DNA of 64,000 nucleotides from positions 56,712-120,711 of the forward strand of contig ONMI01000001.1 of assembly GCA_900318915.1 (NCBI GenBank), read 5' to 3'. Below, in pieces: positions 31,358-38,296 of this stretch. Within the stretch, counting starts at the first letter, position 1. The number at the start of each line of letters is the position of its first letter. Source of the DNA: an uncultured Prevotellaceae bacterium (GTDB lineage Bacteria; Bacteroidota; Bacteroidia; Bacteroidales; Bacteroidaceae). The notes beneath the pieces are model-generated. The model was not told the origin of the DNA and did not search any database. It was given only the letters and a program-made list of their open reading frames with translations. The position numbers and the translations under genes are program-made.

Positions 31358-32404
31358 ATGAGACGATTACCTATTTATTTTTTGATAGATGTATCAGAGT
31401 CAATGGTGGGAGACCCCATCACTCAAGTAGAGAATGGAATGAGGAATATAATCCAAGAGTTAAGAACAGATCCTTACGCTCTTGAAACAGTCTTCGTGTC
31501 TGTTATCGCTTTTGCTGGAAAAGCAAAGAATCTTTCTCCTTTAACGGAATTATATAAGTTCTATCCTCCACAATTCCCTATTGGAGGCGGCACATCCTTG
31601 GGGACTGCATTGAATTTTCTAATGGATGACATAGACAAGTCGGTCCAAAAGACGACTGCAGATATGAAAGGTGACTGGAAACCAATCATTTTCCTGTTCA
31701 CAGACGGTACTCCTACTGATAATCCAAATCCTGCTATAGACAGATGGCAGAAACATTTCAAGACTAAATGCAATCTTGTCTGTATATCATTAGGAGATAA
31801 TGCAGACACGCATCTTTTAGGGAAACTGACAGAGAATGTCCTCCGTCTGAAAGAAACGGACGAGTATTCTTTCAAAGCTTTCTTCAAGTGGGTAACAGCA
31901 TCCATTAAAACCAGTAGTGTTTCCGTTACAGATACAGGCATGGACGATATTCAATTGGCCCCAATGGATGGAATCAATTTGGAGAAGGTAAACACCGAAG
32001 AGAATTGTATTATTGATGAGAACTTTGCCGTACTATTAGGGAAGTGCTCAAATACAAAGAAAACGTATTTGGTTAAATATGCAAAACGAATTGGTGATAT
32101 ACGGGGATTGGAAAGTCTTGGCATTAAAGCAACTGACTATAAACTCGTCGGTGCATATCCAGTAGATGAGGAGACATATAATAGCCTTAGTGAAGGGAAA
32201 TCTAATCGCAGTATCAATACAATGTCTCTTCGTGGGGTTCCCACTTGCCCCTGTTGTGGCAACCAATTTGGCGTAGTGGTCTGTGAGTGTGGAAATATAA
32301 TGTGCTCTGACGGAAAGACAGCTTCATGTCCTTGGTGCGGAATGGAAGGCTATTTGGGTGAAGGAGAAGAAGGTGGAATGAACATAACAAGAGGACGAGG
32401 ATGA
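31358..32404 (+). CDS. TerY vWA protein with C-terminal zinc ribbon (triad member)
   Basis: A 348-residue protein. The N-terminal vWA (1-200) has MIDAS DVSESM near 11 and TDGTPTD near 116. A linker leads to a C-terminal zinc-ribbon-like module with CPCC, CECG, C and CPWC pairs near 290-335 (TerY-C type). The stop overlaps the PP2C gene by 4 bp. This vWA + PP2C + kinase order is the TerY-P triad described in comparative work on Ter systems. The expected role is to bring the kinase and phosphatase to the TerD complex. Confidence 0.88.
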   Translation: MRRLPIYFLIDVSESMVGDPITQVENGMRNIIQELRTDPYALETVFVSVIAFAGKAKNLSPLTELYKFYPPQFPIGGGTSLGTALNFLMDDIDKSVQKTTADMKGDWKPIIFLFTDGTPTDNPNPAIDRWQKHFKTKCNLVCISLGDNADTHLLGKLTENVLRLKETDEYSFKAFFKWVTASIKTSSVSVTDTGMDDIQLAPMDGINLEKVNTEENCIIDENFAVLLGKCSNTKKTYLVKYAKRIGDIRGLESLGIKATDYKLVGAYPVDEETYNSLSEGKSNRSINTMSLRGVPTCPCCGNQFGVVVCECGNIMCSDGKTASCPWCGMEGYLGEGEEGGMNITRGRG

Positions 32405-33801
32405 AATCACATATCGAACGTTTCCTGTTGGGAATATTACACCGGAATGGAATACAGCCAACACAGTATGAACTTGACGATTTTATCAATCGTGAGGTTT
32501 GTGGATTGTGGAACAAAGTTGCTAAAGAACGTATGGATGAAAGACTGATTATAAAGAATGCTGTAGATACAGCTAATATAATTCTACCCAATGGACGTGT
32601 AGGAGAACAATATAAAGCAGATGTCTCTTTCTGCATAAATGGCGTTCTGGATTATATCATAGAAGGACTTGATGCTGTGAAATTGGCCTATGAGAAAACC
32701 GCCAAGGGGTTCGTTATTACAGGAACTGCACAGCCCGAAGACATTAAAGGAGGTGATTTTCCCCTAATTCTTCGCTATAAGCCCAAAGGACTTCTCGAAG
32801 GCGAAGAATGGTTGGAGAGGAAACTGACACTTATTCTTAATCCAGACCCAAAGACTTTATGGAAAGACATCCCGACGCCAAGAGATACAGTATATTATAA
32901 GGAGGACTCTCAAATGCAGTATGTAAAAGTAGAGGAGAAGGATGGCGTTCCTTGTAAGGATATTGTTGCCGCAAGTCAACGTGGCCGCTCCCATGCTCAT
33001 GAAGGTAAACCACGGGATGACCATTTCCTCCTACATTACTGTGATAAAACAGAGTGGTATATCATAGCGGTAGCCGATGGCGCAGGCTCCGCCAAGTATT
33101 CTCGAGAGGGTTCAAAGATTGCATGTGAAACTGCTGTTGCACATTGCAAAGCCGCATTGGCAGACAGTTCTGAGTTCGAGAACGTTATTCGGCAGTTCGC
33201 AGACAATGCAGAGTCACAGGAATCAAGGAAACTTGTTGGTGACGAAATCTATAGAATAGTAGGTAATGCCGCATTGAAAGCACACAATGCCATCAAGAAA
33301 GAAGCAGAGCGAAAAGAGGACGCAAAGTTGAAAGACTATGCGACAACCCTTCTTCTAGCCATCTGCAAACGCTTTGAATTCGGATGGGCAGTAGCCTCTT
33401 TCTGGGTTGGCGATGGGGCCATGTGCATATACGATGCTGAAAAGCACTCTGCTGATATGCTAGGAATGCCTGATGAAGGTGAGTTTGCAGGGCAAACCCG
33501 CTTTTTAACTATGCCTGAGATTTTTGCCAACACTGCATCTTTCTATAAAAGACTACGTTTCAAGATATATCCTGATTTCACTGCACTGATGTTAATGACA
33601 GATGGTGTTAGCGACCCGAAGTTTGAGACAGATGTAAATTTGCAAAATCCAGAGAAATGGGATGCTCTTTGGAAAGATCTTGCGGAAAATGGAGTGGAAC
33701 TTACTGATGATAATGAGAAGTCGAAGGAGCAACTACTCAACTGGCTCAATTTCTGGGACAGAGGAAACCATGATGATAGAACTATAGCAATATTGTATTA
33801 A
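32401..33801 (+). CDS. PP2C-type protein phosphatase of the TerY-P triad
   Basis: A 466-residue protein. Residues 1-190 form a domain of unknown family, and 200-466 the PP2C fold with metal-binding motifs RDDHF near 202, VADGAGSA near 223, VGDGA near 338, TDGVSD near 401 and NHDDRT near 457. It removes phosphate from Ser/Thr, expected to oppose the adjacent kinase. The start overlaps the terY stop (ATGA) and the kinase follows after 15 bp. Confidence 0.9.
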   Translation: MKSHIERFLLGILHRNGIQPTQYELDDFINREVCGLWNKVAKERMDERLIIKNAVDTANIILPNGRVGEQYKADVSFCINGVLDYIIEGLDAVKLAYEKTAKGFVITGTAQPEDIKGGDFPLILRYKPKGLLEGEEWLERKLTLILNPDPKTLWKDIPTPRDTVYYKEDSQMQYVKVEEKDGVPCKDIVAASQRGRSHAHEGKPRDDHFLLHYCDKTEWYIIAVADGAGSAKYSREGSKIACETAVAHCKAALADSSEFENVIRQFADNAESQESRKLVGDEIYRIVGNAALKAHNAIKKEAERKEDAKLKDYATTLLLAICKRFEFGWAVASFWVGDGAMCIYDAEKHSADMLGMPDEGEFAGQTRFLTMPEIFANTASFYKRLRFKIYPDFTALMLMTDGVSDPKFETDVNLQNPEKWDALWKDLAENGVELTDDNEKSKEQLLNWLNFWDRGNHDDRTIAILY

Positions 33802-33816
33802 CAAAAGGAGGTCTAT

Positions 33817-35334
33817 ATGCCAAACATTATAAAACTGCCAATCAAACTGCTTGCACAAAATGCGCCTATTCGTAGTAGTCAAGTTGAATTCTATGACGAG
33901 ATAAGGGCACAAGGTGGTGTAAAGGATGTCTATTTTAGCTGTGATAAAACTTATGTTGTTGCGTTCTATCGTAAACAGTTAGATGCAAACGACAAAGACC
34001 GCCTTGAAAGAATTGTCAGCACTTATTATCCTCGAATTTTCGATGGAACAGCCATTGGAGAATATTGGCGAGAAAAATTGTACCTGCCCTGTGGCATCGT
34101 TGACTGGAATGGGAAGTTGGGGGTAATTGTCCCTTTTTACAACAAACGATTCTTCTTTAGTGGTATTCCTGCTGATTATCCATATATTAAGAACGGGCAG
34201 GAGAAGGATGGGAAACGTTTTGCCTCAGCTAAGAACATGAATCGTTTTGTTCCTTCAGACCAAAAAGGAACTTGGCTGAACCGGCTTCACATGTGCATTC
34301 AGATAGCACGTGAAGTGAGAAGATTACATGCAGCAGGATTGGCACATTCTGATTTGTCCTATAAAAATGTTCTTGTAGATCCCGTTACGGGTAGTGCATG
34401 CATCATTGACGCTGATGAAGTAGTTGTACCAGGAAGATATCCTCCAGGAGTTATAGGTACACCAGACTTTATTGCACCAGAAGTAATGGCAACAAAGGGA
34501 CTTAAAATTGATGATCCTAACAGACGGCTTCCCAGAATCGAGACAGACCGCCATGCATTGGCAGTTCTTATATATATGTATTTGCTCAATCGTCATCCTC
34601 TAAGAGGCGGTAAGGTTTGGGATACTGACTCTGCAAAAGATGAAGAACTAACGATGGGTTCCAAAGCTTTGTTTATTGAGAACCCTATTGACTCAAGTAA
34701 TAGGGTAAAAGTTGATCAGTTGGGAAAAGCAGAGCTTCCGCAAGGTGATCCAAGCAAACTCCCATACTCTATTTGTGGCCCTTATCTGAAAGACCTTTTC
34801 AACAAAGCATTTATCGACGGTCTCCACAATCCGTCTTTACGACCTACTGCTCAGCAATGGGAGGATGCTTTAGTAAAGACCGCTGACTTGGTTCAGCCTT
34901 GTCAGAACCCTAATTGCGAAAACCACTGGTACGTCTTTGACAATACTCGAAAACCTAAATGTCCATTCTGTGGCACTGAGTATAAAGGACAGTTGCCTAT
35001 ACTGAATTTCTATTATAAACCAAGGGATAAGTATCAGTATGAGAATCATCGACTGATGGTGTATAATGGACAGACTTTATACAAATGGCATTCAAATAAT
35101 TTGGTTCCCATTGGCGAAAAGACAAATTCTGAAGATAAAAAGCCTGTTGGAGATTTCCACTTTCATAGTGGTCAATGGATTCTTATAAACCGTCGCTTGC
35201 CTGACATGTATGATGTGACAGATAAAAAGCCTGTTCCTATAGGTGGCTTTGTACCATTAACGGATGGAAGGCAAATACTCCTAGATAAAAGCCAAGGTGG
35301 GCGTCTCGTAATTGTTCAACTTGTTAAAAACTGA
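33817..35334 (+). CDS. Protein kinase with zinc ribbon (TerY-P triad)
   Basis: A 505-residue protein. The kinase domain (about 25-360) has VVAFYRK, catalytic loop HSDLSYKNVL near 184 (variant of HRDLxxxN), metal motif DADE near 205 in place of DFG, and GTPDFIAPEV as an APE motif. A zinc ribbon follows (CQNPNCENHW to CPFCGTEY, about 365-395), then a beta-rich C-terminal domain. This is the expected third member of the TerY-P triad. A purine-rich AAAGGAGG sits just upstream, a rare good Shine-Dalgarno here. Confidence 0.9.
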   Translation: MPNIIKLPIKLLAQNAPIRSSQVEFYDEIRAQGGVKDVYFSCDKTYVVAFYRKQLDANDKDRLERIVSTYYPRIFDGTAIGEYWREKLYLPCGIVDWNGKLGVIVPFYNKRFFFSGIPADYPYIKNGQEKDGKRFASAKNMNRFVPSDQKGTWLNRLHMCIQIAREVRRLHAAGLAHSDLSYKNVLVDPVTGSACIIDADEVVVPGRYPPGVIGTPDFIAPEVMATKGLKIDDPNRRLPRIETDRHALAVLIYMYLLNRHPLRGGKVWDTDSAKDEELTMGSKALFIENPIDSSNRVKVDQLGKAELPQGDPSKLPYSICGPYLKDLFNKAFIDGLHNPSLRPTAQQWEDALVKTADLVQPCQNPNCENHWYVFDNTRKPKCPFCGTEYKGQLPILNFYYKPRDKYQYENHRLMVYNGQTLYKWHSNNLVPIGEKTNSEDKKPVGDFHFHSGQWILINRRLPDMYDVTDKKPVPIGGFVPLTDGRQILLDKSQGGRLVIVQLVKN

Positions 35335-35339
35335 CAAAA

Positions 35340-35630
35340 ATGAAAGTTTTGCAGCATTTCATAGTCTTCTTGCTTGCCATTGTTTTGTTTTCCAGCTGTG
35401 GACTTGCCTATCAAAAGCAGAAAAAGGAATTGGCTGAAAAATTGTACAAGGAATATCCCACAATGGTTGGAGACATCCCTCATAAACCTGTAAATCGCTG
35501 TTATTATGATAAAGAGTTAGGACATCGAGTAGAAGATACAATTTTGGTTGTTATAAATGGCGGCAAATACTTTGAAATAGATAAAAAAGGCAATAGAACT
35601 GAAGTCAAATATTACAAAAGACGAAGATAA
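35340..35630 (+). CDS. Small lipoprotein, unknown
   Basis: A 96-residue protein with a lipobox (LFSSC, Cys at about 20) and a basic C-terminus. No family recognised. It lies 5 bp after the kinase stop and is probably co-transcribed. Confidence 0.7.
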   Translation: MKVLQHFIVFLLAIVLFSSCGLAYQKQKKELAEKLYKEYPTMVGDIPHKPVNRCYYDKELGHRVEDTILVVINGGKYFEIDKKGNRTEVKYYKRRR

Positions 35631-35665
35631 GAGGAATGTCTTATGATACAGGATCAATGCAGTAA

Positions 35666-35767
35666 ATGCTCCCTATCATTCCTTTGATTCTTGTATTCTT
35701 TGGACTGATGCTTTTAACAATATATTTGAAACAAGGCGTTAACTATCAATCAAAACTGAGACAATAA
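35666..35767 (+). CDS. 33-residue single-TM peptide
   Basis: A short frame beginning MLPIIPLILVFFGLMLLTIYL, a single membrane helix with a polar, basic tail. Its stop TAA shares one base with the ATG of the MBL gene (TAATG), a typical translational coupling. It is shorter than usual gene-calling limits. It may be chance, but the coupling and hydrophobic pattern favour a real small membrane protein. Confidence 0.5.
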   Translation: MLPIIPLILVFFGLMLLTIYLKQGVNYQSKLRQ

Positions 35768-36420
35768 TGGTAATACAGTCGTTTGTATTTAATAAGAATC
35801 AGGTAAATACATACGTGGCTTCCGATGAAACAACAAATGAAGCTATGATAATAGACTGTGGTTGCACATCTCAAGAAGAATTCGACAAAATCGTAAGTTA
35901 TGTAAATGAGAATAAATTGAGTTTTAAATTCAGTTTTTGTACTCATTTGCATTTTGACCATATGTTCGGAATCAATTACATTTACGACAAATATCATGTC
36001 ATAACAAAGGCTTGTATTCTAGACTATGACCTTATAGAATGGAATAAGCTTTGTTCTGTATTAATGGGATTAAGCAGCAAAGAAAAGGTACTGTTATCAA
36101 CAGATTACATTCAATGGATAGAGGAACCATATGAGAAATTGATGATTGGAGACAATGTGTTCTCTGTTATCCCAACCCCCGGACACTCGCCTGGAAGTAT
36201 TTCTTTTCAATGTGAGTCAAAGAAAATCATCTTTTGTGGTGATGTACTCTTTAAAAACGGACAAGGTAGAACTGATTTTGACGGAGGAGATTCTTCTGCC
36301 TTAAAACATAGCATAGAATACATATTAAGCCTAGATAAGGACACATTGGTGTTGCCTGGTCATTATCAGCCATTTAGAGTTAAGGACAGATTGCCATGTA
36401 ACCTTGCAACAAAAAATTAG
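35767..36420 (+). CDS. MBL-fold hydrolase (glyoxalase II-like)
   Basis: A 217-residue metallo-beta-lactamase-fold enzyme. The metal motif is CTHLHFDHMFG near 60 (HxHxDH type), with PTPGHSPGSISF near 138, CGDVLFKNGQGRTDFDGGD near 157 and LPGHY near 198, all typical of the hydroxyacylglutathione hydrolase-like branch. Substrate unknown. It is out of place for a Ter operon but continues the transcription direction. Confidence 0.88.
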   Translation: MVIQSFVFNKNQVNTYVASDETTNEAMIIDCGCTSQEEFDKIVSYVNENKLSFKFSFCTHLHFDHMFGINYIYDKYHVITKACILDYDLIEWNKLCSVLMGLSSKEKVLLSTDYIQWIEEPYEKLMIGDNVFSVIPTPGHSPGSISFQCESKKIIFCGDVLFKNGQGRTDFDGGDSSALKHSIEYILSLDKDTLVLPGHYQPFRVKDRLPCNLATKN

Positions 36421-36526
36421 ATATGGGATAAGAAAGTATTGCAATATTGGAGAAAACATATAACGACGATAAGATGTACGTAACTTTGCAACATCAAAAG
36501 TAATAATCAATTAAAAGAAAAAGAAT

Positions 36527-36928
36527 ATGATAAAGATTATTTTGACGGCAGTAATCGCTCTTATGGGCATGGTAAGTGCAAATGCGCAAGGTTACTATGG
36601 TACTTCATCTGGAACTTATGGAAGTCGTTCAAACAGTTATGGCAGTAGCACCAACTCTTCTGTTCGCTACCAACAAGGATATACTCGTACAGATGGTACT
36701 TATGTTCAAGGTCATTATAAGACTAATACAAATAGTACCAATCATGATAACTTTTCTACGAGGGGTAATGTGAATAGCTATACTGGAACATCTGGAAGTC
36801 GTGCCCGTGACTATTCTACAGGCGCATACAACTATGGTTCTGGGCATACAATACATACCGGATCTCGTGGCGGGCAGTACTACATTAACAGTCGTGGTAA
36901 TAGGACTTATGTTCCGAAGCGCAGATAA
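36527..36928 (+). CDS. Secreted Gly/Ser/Tyr-rich protein with PBCV-type basic domain
   Basis: A 133-residue protein with a signal peptide (about 1-21), a Gly/Ser/Tyr-rich part, and YTRTDGTYVQGHYKT, a motif common in Bacteroidetes secreted proteins. The C-terminus IHTGSRGGQYYINSRGNRTYV resembles the small PBCV-specific basic adaptor domain. TAACTTTG at 36481-36488 fits a -7 element, but the -33 is not clear. Confidence 0.7.
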   Translation: MIKIILTAVIALMGMVSANAQGYYGTSSGTYGSRSNSYGSSTNSSVRYQQGYTRTDGTYVQGHYKTNTNSTNHDNFSTRGNVNSYTGTSGSRARDYSTGAYNYGSGHTIHTGSRGGQYYINSRGNRTYVPKRR

Positions 36929-36948
36929 ACAATAATCACAGAGCAGCT

Positions 36949-37272
36949 ATGAAGAGAGCAGATAAAATATTGTTTACGACAGCCTGTGCTGTATTTGTTG
37001 GGCTATTGTTGTTTTTTGACGCTTTGGTTATACTGAAGGTGATAGTTTGCTTATTAGTTTTGGGACTCATTCTTTATTGGAAAATACTTCCTTATAGGAA
37101 CCAGTTATACCCTCAATATGCGAAAATTGCTGACCGCATAGGAATTGTCCTCAATCCTGTACTGCAATTATTCAACAAGATGCCGAACATTCAGTTAGGA
37201 GACAAACTGTTTGTTGATACTAAATATCTTATTCTATGCTCTTTGTTGCTTTTACTACTAGTCATCATTTAA
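36949..37272 (+). CDS. Small membrane protein, unknown
   Basis: A 107-residue protein with helices at about 9-25, 27-43 and 92-107 and a short polar loop between. No family recognised. Its proximity to the SPFH gene (11 bp) suggests a membrane-domain partner. Confidence 0.6.
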   Translation: MKRADKILFTTACAVFVGLLLFFDALVILKVIVCLLVLGLILYWKILPYRNQLYPQYAKIADRIGIVLNPVLQLFNKMPNIQLGDKLFVDTKYLILCSLLLLLLVII

Positions 37273-37283
37273 ACTACTGAGAA

Positions 37284-38084
37284 ATGAAAAAAGTTCGTAT
37301 ATTTCTTATAAGCTTCATAGCCATAGTTTTGTCTGCCGCATTCTTTCATTGGTTTATGGCTGTTGAACGAATAGATGCCGGATGCGTTGGAATCAAAGTC
37401 AAGCTAGTTGGTAATGAGAGGGGAGTTGCAGATATTACCGAATGTTCTGGATGGGTTGTGTACATGCCTTTGTTTACAGAGATACATGAATTTCCCGTAT
37501 ATACTCAGGTGAAAGACTATGACCCCTTTGCTATTAATGCAAAAGACGGTTCAGAGTTTACCGTAGATCCAACATTCTCATATAAAGTTAATGCTATTAA
37601 AGTGCCTGATATTTTTCGGAATTTTCGGCGTGGACTGCCTGAACTGGAGAACACATACCTTCGTAATGTCATAATGGATTGCTATAGAAATGTGGCAAAT
37701 CTATATCTGTCGGATTCGCTAATTAGTCACCGGCCACAATTTGAGGCTGCGGTCCAAACAATGATAGTCGAGCAGTTGAAAGAAGAGGGATTTGAATTTC
37801 AGCAATTAACGTCTAATTTAAATGCCCCGCAATCACTTAAAGATGCAATAGACGCAAAGAATAAGACCACACAAGAAGCTATCCAATCAGAGAACAAGTT
37901 GCGAAAAGCAGAAGCTGAGGCAAAAGCAAAGATAATTGCTGCTGAGGCTGAGAAGAAAGCTAATGACTTGAAAGCCTCTGCTTTGACCCCTCTAATTATT
38001 CAACAAATGTACATTGAGAAATGGGATGGAAAACTTCCCACCTATGGCCAGGTCCCTCAATTGTTCCAAAATATAACTAAATAG
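37284..38084 (+). CDS. SPFH/prohibitin-like membrane protein
   Basis: A 266-residue protein with one N-terminal membrane helix (6-24), an SPFH (band 7) domain (about 28-190; VDAGCVGIKVKL-type start and GWVVYMPLFTEIHEFPVYTQ), and an Ala/Glu-rich coiled coil near 190-235 (EAEAKAKIIAAEAEKKAND). SPFH proteins build membrane cages and regulate proteases. Last gene in the operon before the Ca2+ ATPase. Confidence 0.88.
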   Translation: MKKVRIFLISFIAIVLSAAFFHWFMAVERIDAGCVGIKVKLVGNERGVADITECSGWVVYMPLFTEIHEFPVYTQVKDYDPFAINAKDGSEFTVDPTFSYKVNAIKVPDIFRNFRRGLPELENTYLRNVIMDCYRNVANLYLSDSLISHRPQFEAAVQTMIVEQLKEEGFEFQQLTSNLNAPQSLKDAIDAKNKTTQEAIQSENKLRKAEAEAKAKIIAAEAEKKANDLKASALTPLIIQQMYIEKWDGKLPTYGQVPQLFQNITK

Positions 38085-38296
38085 TGATTTGAAAAAGATT
38101 TTATTAATATTATTTTTAGACGTAGTCCCTTCTTTGAGTGGTTTTTGCCAAGGAAGGTTCTCCGATGATGATAGTTTTTTGAGAACACATCCTGCAATTT
38201 GAGAAATAATAGCAATTATTGTGGTAATGGGCTTTGGCTAATTCTCGATAGCATAAGAATTTATATAGTGTTAAAGAACAAATAAAAACTTTAGTT

